Shown here: positions 1-8,158 of the stretch, one piece after another
How the letters are laid out: each line of letters starts with the position of its first letter
Position numbering within the stretch: position 1 is the stretch's first letter
Source of the DNA: Thermanaerosceptrum fracticalcis
Lineage (GTDB): Bacteria; Bacillota; Peptococcia; DRI-13
Assembly (NCBI RefSeq): GCF_000746025.2
Contig: NZ_CP045798.1
Location: forward strand, 1,288,501 to 1,352,500
Direction of reading: 5' to 3'
DNA: 64,000 nucleotides
The notes under the pieces: model-generated
The model's database searches: none
What the model was told of the DNA's origin: nothing
The model's input: only the letters and a program-made list of their open reading frames with translations
Made by a program: the position numbers and the translations under genes

Positions 1-498
1 GAAATTATTGGAGTGGGCGGGTGTGACCACAATGGCAGCATCAGCTCCTTCTGCCGTCCCTCCTACAGCTATAACCTCTTCCCCGTAAGGAATAAGTCCT
101 GCATCCAGAGCCATGGAGGCTATCTCTATGCTTACTTTTACACCCTGTCCAAAAAGACGTAAGGTAAATCCCATAATCTCAGCAGGATAAATGCCGCCAA
201 ACTTGTTTTTTAAGGACCTGTCCACGCCCGCCAGTAAATGGGTAGTGGTAAGTATCTTGCAGCCGCCTTTCTCCAACATAGCCCTGTTCTCAGGGTCCAT
301 TTCATCTATACCCGGGCCGGCAAAGCCCACATGATGGGTAACACAGACCACATTTAACCCCTTGTCCAGGAATTTCAAGGCCGTTTCACCGCTGCAGGAA
401 GCCACTACCACATGTTTAATTCCCAATTCTTTGGCTTTGGCCAGGACTAATTCCTCTGTTTTTGGGGTATTAATCTTACCTGCTTCAGGAAAGTACAT
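1..498 (-). CDS. Pyruvate kinase alpha/beta (C-terminal) domain protein, partial
   Basis: The reading frame starts at an ATG (498-496) behind a GGAGG box and is open to the window edge, giving 166 codons with the C-terminus missing. The protein begins MYFPEAGKIN and contains VVVASCSGETALKF and, near the edge, VTPAHSNNF. These are typical of stand-alone proteins consisting only of the pyruvate kinase C-terminal allosteric domain. The catalytic barrel of pyruvate kinase is absent, so it is not expected to make pyruvate; the function of such stand-alone domains is unknown to me. It is the third gene of an ACT - UPF0210 - PK-tail series with a 31-bp gap upstream. Confidence 0.8.
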   Translation of the reverse strand, partial: MYFPEAGKINTPKTEELVLAKAKELGIKHVVVASCSGETALKFLDKGLNVVCVTHHVGFAGPGIDEMDPENRAMLEKGGCKILTTTHLLAGVDRSLKNKFGGIYPAEIMGFTLRLFGQGVKVSIEIASMALDAGLIPYGEEVIAVGGTAEGADAAIVVTPAHSNNF

Positions 499-529
499 TG
501 GAACACCTCCGGAAACACTGTATTTTCTA

Positions 530-1897
530 TCAGTTATTCAAGGCCAGAATAGGCGCAGGAATACGGCCGCCCCTTTTCACAAAGGTCTCAGCACTGTATT
601 GATGGACAGGCATAATAGGACCCGTACCCAACAAGCCGCCAAATTCTACCCTTTCCCCAACTTTCTTACCGGGAACGGGAATAATACGCACGGCGGTAGT
701 CTTCTTATTAATCATGCCGATGGCAGCTTCGTCAGCAATAATGGCCGCTATCGTTTCAGTTGAAGTGTCACCGGGTACGGCAATCATATCCAGGCCTACG
801 GAACAGACACAGGTCATGGCCTCTAACTTATCCATACTTAAACTCCCTTCTTCCACGGCTCTAATCATTCCCGCATCTTCACTAACCGGGATAAAGGCCC
901 CGCTCAAACCGCCTACATAAGAGGAAGCCATGGCCCCTCCTTTCTTTACGGCATCATTTAAGAGGGCTAAGGCAGCCGTAGTACCGTGGGTGCCTACTTT
1001 CTCCAGGCCCATAGCCTCAAGAATATCGGCCACACTGTCCCCAATAGCCGGAGTAGGTGCCAGGGATAAGTCTACAATACCAAAGGGAACCTTTAATCTC
1101 TTAGCAGCTTCCCGTCCCACCAGTTCTCCCATGCGTGTGACTTTAAATGCTGTATGTTTGATAATGGTAGCCAGACTGCCAAAATCCACGTTAGGATTCT
1201 GTCTTACTGCATTCAATACAACACCGGGTCCGCTTACTCCTACATTGATGACCGTTTCCGGCTCACCGATACCATGGAAGGCCCCGGCCATAAAGGGGTT
1301 GTCCTCCGGTACGTTGCAAAAGACCACAAGCTTGGCACATCCCAAAGCCCCCTGTTCTTTGGTCAGTTCTGCCGTCTCTTTGATAATCTGCCCCATACGA
1401 TAGACGGCATCCATATTAATGCCGGCTTTGGTGGAAGCCACATTAACCGAGGAACAAACCCTTTCTGTTTCGGCTAGACTTTGGGCAATAGAATCACACA
1501 AATATTCATCACCCTTGGTAAAGCCTTTATGCACAAGAGCGGAAAAACCACCGATAAAATTGACCCCTACTTCCTGGGCTGCTTTGTCCATGGCTTTTGC
1601 CAAGACTGTATAATCCCCGCTCTCACAACCTTCTCCAACGATGGCAATAGGGGTAACTGAAATTCTTTTGTTGATGATAGGGATACCATACTCCCGGGAA
1701 ATGGCTTCACCCACTTCCACCAGGTTTTCTGCTTTCCGGGTTATTTTATCGTATATTTTCCGGGCTACTACCTGAATATCGCTGTGGGTGCAATCTCGCA
1801 GGCTGATCCCCATGGTAATGGTACGTATATCTAAATTTTCCGCTTGAACCATACGGATTGTTTCCATAATTTCCGCCGGTGAAAAAGCAATTGGCAT
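530..1897 (-). CDS. PFL family protein (UPF0210/DUF711)
   Basis: This 455-residue protein begins [17 protein letters not shown] and matches the UPF0210 (DUF711) family from memory, including its usual full length. Gly-rich segments such as [10 protein letters not shown] and [17 protein letters not shown] are conserved family features. Structures of the family show a fold loosely related to glycyl-radical enzymes, but no reaction is assigned, and I see no glycyl-radical RVxGY motif. The ATG is preceded by AGGAGGTAGGATC. It follows the ACT-domain gene by 11 bp, an arrangement conserved in many Firmicutes. This suggests that the ACT protein senses the ligand and that the two work together (inference). 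Confidence 0.88.
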   Translation of the reverse strand: MPIAFSPAEIMETIRMVQAENLDIRTITMGISLRDCTHSDIQVVARKIYDKITRKAENLVEVGEAISREYGIPIINKRISVTPIAIVGEGCESGDYTVLAKAMDKAAQEVGVNFIGGFSALVHKGFTKGDEYLCDSIAQSLAETERVCSSVNVASTKAGINMDAVYRMGQIIKETAELTKEQGALGCAKLVVFCNVPEDNPFMAGAFHGIGEPETVINVGVSGPGVVLNAVRQNPNVDFGSLATIIKHTAFKVTRMGELVGREAAKRLKVPFGIVDLSLAPTPAIGDSVADILEAMGLEKVGTHGTTAALALLNDAVKKGGAMASSYVGGLSGAFIPVSEDAGMIRAVEEGSLSMDKLEAMTCVCSVGLDMIAVPGDTSTETIAAIIADEAAIGMINKKTTAVRIIPVPGKKVGERVEFGGLLGTGPIMPVHQYSAETFVKRGGRIPAPILALNN

Positions 1898-1908
1898 GAT
1901 CCTACCTC

Positions 1909-2217
1909 CTAAATGCGGTGCATATATTTGAAGACATCCTCGTGCTGTGCGTTAATACTAACTCCGATTTCTTCCCCTTTATCTTTCAGTAATAATTGAA
2001 GTTCCTGGAGACTAACCTTACAGTGGGCAATATCCACCACCATGATCATGGTAAAGAAATCCTGGAGAATGGTTTGACTAATGTCCAAAATATTAACGCC
2101 CTGGGCGGCTAATATACCGGAAACCCCGGCAATAATACCCACTCTGTCCTGCCCTACCACTGTAACAATCACACGCTGTTGTTCAGGCTGTGGATGTTGT
2201 ACCTTCCATTGATTCAT
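1909..2217 (-). CDS. ACT domain-containing protein (UPF0237)
   Basis: This 102-residue protein is essentially one ACT domain. After about 14 residues the fold begins with [20 protein letters not shown], the usual beta strand and Gly-rich turn that bind an amino acid. Its length fits UPF0237. It is the first gene of the operon with UPF0210 and the PK-tail protein. The ATG at 2217 is preceded by an AAGGAGG box. The likely role is ligand-dependent control of the next gene product; the ligand cannot be read from sequence. Confidence 0.88.
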   Translation of the reverse strand: MNQWKVQHPQPEQQRVIVTVVGQDRVGIIAGVSGILAAQGVNILDISQTILQDFFTMIMVVDIAHCKVSLQELQLLLKDKGEEIGVSINAQHEDVFKYMHRI

Positions 2218-2312
2218 AAACTTTAACCTCCTTGGTATAACCTAATATTAAGTTATTATAACAGCTTATCATTAATATTGCCCACTTTTTTTTCCATTTT
2301 ATAAAAAAAATA

Positions 2313-2396
2313 ATCGAGTAAGGTAAAGCCGAAGTAATTTGCTTCGGCTTTTATCCTTCTCATAGAACCGTACGTACGGGCCTCGTATACGGCTCC
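2313..2396 (-). ncRNA. Group II intron domains V and VI
   Basis: Domain V is the 31-nt hairpin at 2366-2396, slightly shorter than the usual 34 nt. Domain VI follows, with outer pairing GAGAAGG/CCTTACTC around an inner AAAGCCGAAG/CTTCGGCTTT stem. The intron probably ends at the T complementary to 2313. The ribozyme core is separated from its domain I by the insertions, so splicing is unlikely unless it occurs in trans. Confidence 0.7.
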
Positions 2397-2451
2397 TGAT
2401 AAATCTCAGTCACTATTACCTATAGTGATGCAAAATGCCGACATTGTATTT

Positions 2452-3558
2452 TGGAGTGATCTAACTAAACTGGACACACAGAACGGCGCTTTTCTCCTCT
2501 TTTCTTAGAATTACTCATTATTTCATAAAAAGGGGATTCTTTGTATTTTCACTTTTGCTTTGCCGGGGTAATAAGCATAATATTCTGAATATAATCTGGG
2601 TGATATCCATATATTTCCATTCATAGGGCCGACAGAGACCTATCCCAGCTTTTTACTAGTTTTTTCTTTGTGTAAGCTAGGCCGCCAGAGATTTTCTGTA
2701 ATGCCTTTCAAACTCTATGAGAGACATATATCCCAAGGCACTGTGCAGTCGTTTTGCATTGTAGAATGTCTCAATATAGTCTATGATCATTAGCTTAGCC
2801 TCATCCCGTGTTCGGAAACGACGGCCATGGATAAGTTCTTTTTTTAGTGTGGCGAAGAAGGACTCCATACAAGCGTTGTCATAACAATCACCTTTGGCGC
2901 TCATGCTTTGCCATATGCCATTGGAAACAAGCTTATCCTGATAGGCATAGGCTGCATATTGGGATCCCCTGTCGGAGTGAAAGATAAGTCCTTGGGCAGG
3001 TTTTCCCTTCATAATCGCCTGTTCAATGGCATCAATGGTTAGCTGTTTTGTCATACGACTGTCCAGGGTCCAGCCGATAACCTTTTTGTGAAAGAGGTCT
3101 TCTACGGCTGCTAAATATAGCCTGCCTTCGTCTGTCGGAATATATGTAATATCGCCGACCCATTTCTGGTTAGGCCTCTCAGCATTAAAGTCTTTCTCTA
3201 AAAGGTTAGGGGCTACGGGGTAGCCATGGTTTGAGTTGGTAGTAGCCTTGTATTTTCTTTTCAGGCGGCTGATTAACCCGTTTTCTTTCATAAGTCGTGC
3301 TAAACGCCGGTTACTACATTTTATCCCTTTTCTTTTAAGCACTTTCTTTATTCTTCGATGACCATAGGTCTGTCTGGATTCTTGGAATATCTGTTTAATG
3401 ATTTCTGTCAGTTCTTGGTCTTCCTGTCTCCGCATGGTTATAGGTCGGCTGAGCCAGTCATAGTAGGCGCTCCTGTGCATTTTCCTCCTCAAGATCCTTG
3501 ATCTTTCTTTCTAAAGCCTTTCGTTCAGCATCATCACTCTTGAGATTACCTTTGGTTT
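2452..3558 (-). mobile_element. IS3-family element, copy 1 (truncated)
   Basis: The left end TGGAGTGATCTAACTAAACT at 2452 matches the left end of the complete copy at 14723. Identity with that copy continues to about 3555, inside orfA, where it stops abruptly. Roughly 500 bp, carrying most of orfA and the right inverted repeat, are missing. The transposase catalytic ORF is intact. The truncation abuts the palindromic element within the intron remnant. Confidence 0.88.
2677..3492 (-). CDS. IS3-family transposase OrfB (DDE integrase), copy 1
   Basis: This 271-residue protein carries the IS3 OrfB architecture: a helix-turn-helix-like segment (HRRIKKVLKRKGIKCSNRRL) and then the rve integrase core. 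The DDE residues are readable in WVGDITYIPT, IFHSDRGSQY and YDNACMESFFATLKKE. It is nearly identical to copy 2; a 1-nt difference near the end changes the C-terminus to YRKSLAA. OrfA is missing here, so a normal OrfAB fusion transposase cannot be made from this copy. Confidence 0.9.
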   Translation of the reverse strand: MRRKMHRSAYYDWLSRPITMRRQEDQELTEIIKQIFQESRQTYGHRRIKKVLKRKGIKCSNRRLARLMKENGLISRLKRKYKATTNSNHGYPVAPNLLEKDFNAERPNQKWVGDITYIPTDEGRLYLAAVEDLFHKKVIGWTLDSRMTKQLTIDAIEQAIMKGKPAQGLIFHSDRGSQYAAYAYQDKLVSNGIWQSMSAKGDCYDNACMESFFATLKKELIHGRRFRTRDEAKLMIIDYIETFYNAKRLHSALGYMSLIEFERHYRKSLAA

Positions 3559-3622
3559 GCTCCGCATAAACATTCCTCCAAAATGATATTTGGGCGTTAA
3601 GCCCTGTCATCATCTTGGGAGA

Positions 3623-3738
3623 TTATGCAAAGTAAATCAATAAAAAATTCCGTAAACATCAGCATTTCAAAAGTTTACTTTGCATAACTACTTTCTTTGC
3701 ATAAGGCGGATTATGCAAAGCTTTGCATAATCCGCCTT
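3623..3738. repeat. Palindromic TTATGCAAAG element of unknown family
   Basis: Two inverted-repeat pairs share the unit TTATGCAAAG. TTATGCAAAGTAAA at 3623-3636 pairs with TTTACTTTGCATAA at 3674-3687, leaving a 37-nt loop. A perfect 36-bp palindrome, whose left arm is AAGGCGGATTATGCAAAG, occupies 3703-3738. The block lies exactly between the truncated IS3 copy and the point where the intron maturase frame breaks. It looks like the end or footprint of another mobile element, but I cannot name the family. Confidence 0.6.
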
Positions 3739-4324
3739 GCGGGCTCCCCAAGTCTGTTTCTTCCCATGCTCCGTCTTTCATTACTCCAACAGTCAGAAAT
3801 TTCTTTATCAGTTTCAGGATGCTTCCGTCACTGATTTTACGGTTGACTCCTTCCAGGATTAGTTCATGGTCCAGCCGGTCAAAGCATTTGGATAGGTCCA
3901 TGTCTACAACATGATTCAGTCCATATTTGTTTATGAACATCTCTGCCTTGGCTACTGCCTGGTGACAGGAGCGCCCAGGTCTATATCCATAGCTTGACGG
4001 GTGAAAGTCGGGTTCAAAGATTGGTTGTAGGATGTTTAGGAGGGCTTGTTGGACTATCCGGTCCCTGACTGTAGGTATACCTAGCGGGCGTTTACTGCCG
4101 TCCGCTTTGGGTATTTCTACCCGCAGTACCGGTTGGGGTTCGTAAATGCCGGTCTTGAGTTCGTGTTGAAGTTGGCTTAACCTTTCTTGCAGATTTTGGC
4201 CGAAGGCTTCCACGGTCTCCCCGTCTACTCCGGGGGCGCCATTGTTGGCTTTAACGGCTTTGTATGCTTTTTCCAGGTTGTCCATCCGGTATACTTTGTC
4301 TATTAGGCTATACCATTTCTTCAA
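3659..4324 (-). pseudogene. ltrA: Group II intron reverse transcriptase/maturase, N-terminal fragment
   Basis: The frame starts at a TTG (4324) and reads as a normal intron RT for about 195 residues. RPLGIPTVRDRIVQQALLNI, YGYRPGRSCHQA and VDMDLSKCFDRLDH are RT motifs. The catalytic YADD box, thumb and maturase domain X are missing. After LGSPQGG the frame runs into the palindromic element and ends with unrelated residues at 3659. Intact IIC maturases are about 420 residues, so this protein is not functional. Confidence 0.88.
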
Positions 4325-5052
4325 TCACTTCACCCCATTTCGCTATGCTTCCTCTGTAGTCCAGGATTTCGCGCCGGTTCCTTCATGTGCTTTCCAGGCG
4401 TCTCTAGCTCTCTGGCAATCTTACCTCTCCAGTCACTTTACTCCGGCTGAGCGGACGTACTGCCCAGCAGGTTCGTCACCCCCGGTTCAGCCGTTCCCTT
4501 TGGCTTTCCAGCCAAAGTTGTCTTCTCTTCCCATCCTTTGTCTACTTTGGTTGCATTCTTTGATTTATCTTCCTCCCTTCGCAAGTACAGCCGCTTTTGG
4601 CTTGCTGTACCCCACTGCAACCAGGTGCAGTGTCCTCCCGGTTTTGCCCTCCCGTCTGTTACCAGCTTTCATTGGCCGAGAGTTTGTCACTACTACGGAG
4701 TCATCTGCCACCCCACATCACTTCGTCCCGCACTTGTGTTTCCACTTGTTTGGGCCTACCCTCTCTGAGGGATGATGCCGGGCTTCTCCGGTTAAGTCTA
4801 CCTGCCTGAATCTGAACGCATCCGTCTTAACTCCTCAGGTTATCCAGCTTTCGGGCTTTCCCACTTTGTGCAAGGTTACCCACCTGACGAGCCAACCCCG
4901 GTTCGCTTGCGCTATGTTCCAGATTCCCCCTTCAGCTTCCTTCAGACCCCACCGTTGGCCAGTGACGCCCTTGCTTACGGGTTGTCTTCCCGCTGGTTAG
5001 GTGACAGGGTTTCTTTCAACCCATCGGCTCAGTAAACATGCCGGACGAACAC

Positions 5053-5082
5053 AAAAACCCAAGAGTATGAAACTCTTGGGTT
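5053..5082 (-). terminator. Rho-independent terminator of asrABC
   Basis: An 11-bp perfect stem, AACCCAAGAGT (5056-5066) with ACTCTTGGGTT (5072-5082), is followed on the minus strand by TTTTT. The group II intron begins at the next nucleotide. Confidence 0.9.
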
Positions 5083-5104
5083 CAGATTAAGAGGTTTTAA
5101 CCTA

Positions 5105-6109
5105 CTATGCTTTAGTAACATTTTCAAAAATTATTTGACTATCATATATACTTCCGTGAAAGTTAATGAATTTACTAATTCTAATTTCAGGATTTAATGT
5201 AACATCTTCCAGTACCACATTCTTAAATTCACTATAGCCGGTTCTATCAAAAATGTAGCCAACATGCTCTTTTTCCAAGGTTCGATCAATATGTTTATCA
5301 ATATATTTATACATGTTCTTGATTACCCCTAAGACCACATCCTCACTGGCCCACTGTACAAAAGTTTGGGCTAAACGGGGATTGCGTTTACCGGTCCTAC
5401 CCATAATGACCAAGCGATAAAATTTGTTGCCCCGAGTCCAGGCAGCGTTAGGGCATTTGAGAATACATTCGCCACAACCAAGGCAGCGGTGGGGATCTCT
5501 TTCCACTTTATAATTGCCCATGGTAAGGGCGCCAGTGGCCACTTTTTGACAGTTCTTAACACAAGCCTTGCAACTAATACAGCGGGTTTCATCATAGAGG
5601 GGTTCTACCTGAGCAATTACACCAATATCCTGCATGTGAGCCTTAATACAATCGTTGGGACAGCCTGTCACAGCAATTTTGACATGAAAGTCATTAGGGA
5701 ATATTGTTCTCTCTATCTTTTGGGCTAATGCTGTTGTGTCACAATTCGCCATAGTACAAACACGATTGCCGATACAGGCTGACACATTTCTGGTACCGGC
5801 TGCCGGGTAGCCTTTGTCAAAACCGTTTGCCAAAGGAACCCCTATCTCTTTTTCTAATCCAACGATTATTGGGGAAATTAATTGATTAATCACCTCAATA
5901 CTGGAAAAATCAATACCGGGGATTTCAAATCCTTGCCGGGTTGTAAGGTGCACTGTGCCGTTACCGAACTTATCAGCAATTTCTTTAATTATTTCAAGGT
6001 ACTGGCTTGGTAAATGACCACCTGGTACTCTTACCCGTAAACAGGTTTTGCCCCTGGTCTTGGTAACCCTATAGGCATTCTTTTTTATTTTTTTCGTGTC
6101 AACGGACAA
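5105..6109 (-). CDS. asrC: Anaerobic sulfite reductase subunit C
   Basis: This 334-residue protein has the layout of AsrC, the siroheme/[4Fe-4S] catalytic subunit that reduces sulfite to sulfide. An N-terminal ferrite-reductase-like half includes HLTTRQGFEIPG. The siroheme/cluster cysteines are in ACIGNRVCTMANCDT and VTGCPNDC. Two ferredoxin-type clusters follow (CISCKACVKNC and CLGCGECILKC). The start MSVDTKKIKKN gives the family length. It lies 14 bp after asrB and is the last gene before the terminator. The product is cytoplasmic and probably dissimilatory or detoxifying (inference). Confidence 0.95.
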   Translation of the reverse strand: MSVDTKKIKKNAYRVTKTRGKTCLRVRVPGGHLPSQYLEIIKEIADKFGNGTVHLTTRQGFEIPGIDFSSIEVINQLISPIIVGLEKEIGVPLANGFDKGYPAAGTRNVSACIGNRVCTMANCDTTALAQKIERTIFPNDFHVKIAVTGCPNDCIKAHMQDIGVIAQVEPLYDETRCISCKACVKNCQKVATGALTMGNYKVERDPHRCLGCGECILKCPNAAWTRGNKFYRLVIMGRTGKRNPRLAQTFVQWASEDVVLGVIKNMYKYIDKHIDRTLEKEHVGYIFDRTGYSEFKNVVLEDVTLNPEIRISKFINFHGSIYDSQIIFENVTKA

Positions 6110-6123
6110 GCTTTTTCACCCCT

Positions 6124-6918
6124 TTAGTCTAAGAGATTTTTGGCCGTGATATAAGGAAAGACTGGTCCTTCCAGGCAGACATAGGTATCATTAATTCTAC
6201 AGTGACCGCATTTACCGATACCACAGCACATTTTGCGTTCAAAAGAGAGCCAGATATTCTCTTCAGGAATGTTATACTTAATAAATTCCTGGCTTGTAAA
6301 TTTCATCATTAAGGGCGGACCGACAATGATCACCCGGGAAGCTGAAGAATTCTCGCCAACAGCATCTTTCACAAAATTCGTGATCAGCCCCACATGGCCA
6401 GACCAGCCGGGGCTCTCTTTATCTACAGTAAGAAGAACCTTAAATTTACTGCGCCATTTTTCAATATCCTCTTTAAATAATATATCTTCAGGCGTTTTAA
6501 AACCCATTAACAGGCTTAATTGCCTAACTTCACCAGGGTGTTGATAATAGTAGTTGATCAGATTCCGTACAGGAGCTAATCCAGTACCTCCCGCAGCAAT
6601 AATAAGTGACTTATCTCGATATTGCTCTTTAGGGAAGCCCTTGCCGTAGGGGCCTCGAATGAAGAGAAGATCACCAGGTTTTAACTCATGCAGTTCATTG
6701 GTAAGATGCCCTACACGCCTGATGGTTAATTCGATCCAGCCAGGCTGCGCATTGCTTACGGAAATAGGGGCTTCCCCCACTTTGGGTATGGAAACCTCCA
6801 CAAATTGGCCAAAATCAGGCTGTATATCAGTCTTCAGACGGAAGGTATAATCTGTGGTTGTTTCTTTGGTTATGGAGATGATTTCTGCAGGCTGGGGTAA
6901 ATACGGGTTAGTTATCAT
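6124..6918 (-). CDS. asrB: Anaerobic sulfite reductase subunit B (FAD/NAD, 2Fe-2S)
   Basis: This 264-residue protein belongs to the ferredoxin-NADP reductase superfamily. It has an N-terminal FAD-binding barrel, a nucleotide-binding half with IRGPYGKGFP and AAGGTGLAPVRNLI, and a C-terminal cysteine cluster CCGIGKCGHC...C for a 2Fe-2S centre, as in AsrB and dihydroorotate dehydrogenase electron-transfer subunits. It takes electrons from NAD(P)H and passes them to AsrA/AsrC. It overlaps the end of asrA by 11 nt, indicating translational coupling. Confidence 0.94.
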   Translation of the reverse strand: MITNPYLPQPAEIISITKETTTDYTFRLKTDIQPDFGQFVEVSIPKVGEAPISVSNAQPGWIELTIRRVGHLTNELHELKPGDLLFIRGPYGKGFPKEQYRDKSLIIAAGGTGLAPVRNLINYYYQHPGEVRQLSLLMGFKTPEDILFKEDIEKWRSKFKVLLTVDKESPGWSGHVGLITNFVKDAVGENSSASRVIIVGPPLMMKFTSQEFIKYNIPEENIWLSFERKMCCGIGKCGHCRINDTYVCLEGPVFPYITAKNLLD

Positions 6919-7912
6919 GAGCTACTACCCCCTTTAACCCACTGATACACTGACTAAAAGAAATGTACTCCGGACAGACATCGTCACAGCGGCCACAGCC
7001 CACACACATGTGCATGTTAAAGCGCTTAGCAAAATCGTGGATTTTGTGCATTACCTTGAAACGCATCCTTTCCCCTTGCTGTTTTCGATAGGAATGGCCT
7101 CCCGCCATATCTGTAAAGCCGTCTACCTGGCAACTGGCCCACACGCGTCTACGTTCTCCGGCATTTTTGTTATCCCGGTAAAAAATATCCTGCATGGTAA
7201 AACAGGTACAGGTGGGGCAGGAAAAATTACAGCGCCCGCAGCCGATACAACGTTTGCCATACTGGTCCCAGTAAGGATGATCGTAAATTTTCGTACTCAG
7301 TCCTTCGGGAATATCCACTTGTATGTGATTTCTCTCAATAAATTGAGGTAATATGTCCTCGTTTTCTTCGTATCCGGCAAAATATCTTTTAAAGGGCTCG
7401 GAAGGAAATAAGTTGATTTTCTCCCCTTTAAAATTTAAGAAAGCATCATAGCCTTCACACTGGTTAGTTCCCGTGGAAACACAAAAGCAATTCTCGTAAG
7501 ATTTTTCACAACCAAATACGAAAAAATGGGTCTTCTCTCTTAGACGCTTATAATAAGCATCGACAAACTGACCGTTCTCTAAGAATAATAAATCCAACCG
7601 CTTAATTGCATTAAAATCACAAGCTCGTAAAAAGACTATTTGTTTTTGGGGTTCAAATTTGGGTTCTCTGTACTCATCCTCTGTAAAGTAAAAAAGCGTC
7701 TGGCTAGGTGGAAATATGGTCTCTTTCGCTGAGAATTGTGATTTTCCATTAGTCTCTAAGTCTGAAAGAGATTCAATCTGACCATAAGTAATTAAGTCAG
7801 CATCAGAAAATTTCCCTTTATTCTTTTTACGTACTGGACCAATGAGTATATAGTCTTGTTTTAATCGCTGAAGCACAGTGTCAAATTCTGCATGGGTTAG
7901 AATATAGGCCAT
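6908..7912 (-). CDS. asrA: Anaerobic sulfite reductase subunit A (4Fe-4S)
   Basis: This 334-residue protein has C-terminal dicluster motifs CIGCGRCNFSCPTC and CVGCGRCDDVCP, matching AsrA, which relays electrons to the catalytic subunit. I chose the ATG at 7912 (MAYILTHAEF) because GGGGGGTCAAGAGG sits directly upstream; an in-frame start 21 nt earlier is less likely. It is the first gene of asrABC, behind a promoter with a CRP/FNR-type operator. Confidence 0.94.
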   Translation of the reverse strand: MAYILTHAEFDTVLQRLKQDYILIGPVRKKNKGKFSDADLITYGQIESLSDLETNGKSQFSAKETIFPPSQTLFYFTEDEYREPKFEPQKQIVFLRACDFNAIKRLDLLFLENGQFVDAYYKRLREKTHFFVFGCEKSYENCFCVSTGTNQCEGYDAFLNFKGEKINLFPSEPFKRYFAGYEENEDILPQFIERNHIQVDIPEGLSTKIYDHPYWDQYGKRCIGCGRCNFSCPTCTCFTMQDIFYRDNKNAGERRRVWASCQVDGFTDMAGGHSYRKQQGERMRFKVMHKIHDFAKRFNMHMCVGCGRCDDVCPEYISFSQCISGLKGVVAHDN

Positions 7913-7948
7913 CCTCTTGACCCCCCTTTTCACATATTTTTCAACCCA

Positions 7949-7990
7949 ACTGTACCAGTTTCAGAAACCGTTGAAAGTGATATATATCAC
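7949..7990 (-). promoter_or_regulatory. asr promoter with CRP/FNR-family operator
   Basis: GTGATATATATCAC (7977-7990) is a perfect 14-bp palindrome of the TGTGA-N6-TCAC type bound by CRP/FNR-family regulators. Downstream on the minus strand lies an extended -10, TGGTACAGT (TACAGT at 7954-7949), predicting a start near 7942. The palindrome centre is then about 41.5 nt upstream, the classical class II activator position. The regulator itself is not in the window. Confidence 0.65.
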
Positions 7991-8077
7991 AAAATAAAAT
8001 ACATAAGCAGGTTTTATAGTCATAAAGTTATCAACTTTAGTAGAATAGGGAGGCCTCTTGCCCATTTAGGGCCAGTG

Positions 8078-8129
8078 AAAAAATTAGGCGACTGAAAAAC
8101 CCTGATTTTTTGGGTTCTCAGTCGCCTAA
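8078..8129 (-). terminator. Terminator of the creatininase-liv operon
   Basis: A long hairpin has outer arms TTAGGCGACTGA (8084-8095) and TCAGTCGCCTAA (8118-8129). On the minus strand it is followed by a T-rich run at 8078-8083. It separates livF from the asr promoter. Confidence 0.85.
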
Positions 8130-8158
8130 TTATTGTACTGAGCTATTTGGGGTGATTA

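Larger units (their letters stand above)
2313..5052 (-). mobile_element. Degraded class IIC group II intron (nested insertions)
   Basis: On the minus strand the 5' end GTGTTCGTCCGGCATG (5052 downward) is followed by GGGTTGAAAGAAACCC, GTAAGCAAGGGCGTC and GTCTGAAGGAAGC. I recognise this series as the 5' domain I of class IIC introns such as the Oceanobacillus iheyensis one. The 3' end holds a domain V hairpin (2366-2396, starting GAGCCGTAT and ending ACGTACGGTTC) and a domain VI stem ending CCTTACTCGAT at 2313. The 5' splice site lies just after the U-tract of the asrC terminator, the target class IIC introns prefer. Only the N-terminal half of the maturase remains. A truncated IS3 copy and a palindromic element occupy the place of roughly 650 bp of missing intron. 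Confidence 0.8.

Noticed and set aside
2324-2354. Hairpin AAAGCCGAAG/CTTCGGCTTT followed by TTATCC, looking like a terminator
   Set aside because: It fits as the inner stem of group II intron domain VI, between domain V and the intron 3' end CTTACTCGAT, so I do not count it as a terminator.
4242-4809. Several plus-strand and minus-strand frames of 60-177 codons in 4242-4809
   Set aside because: They overlap the 5' ribozyme part and maturase start of the group II intron and show no protein-like composition or ribosome sites.
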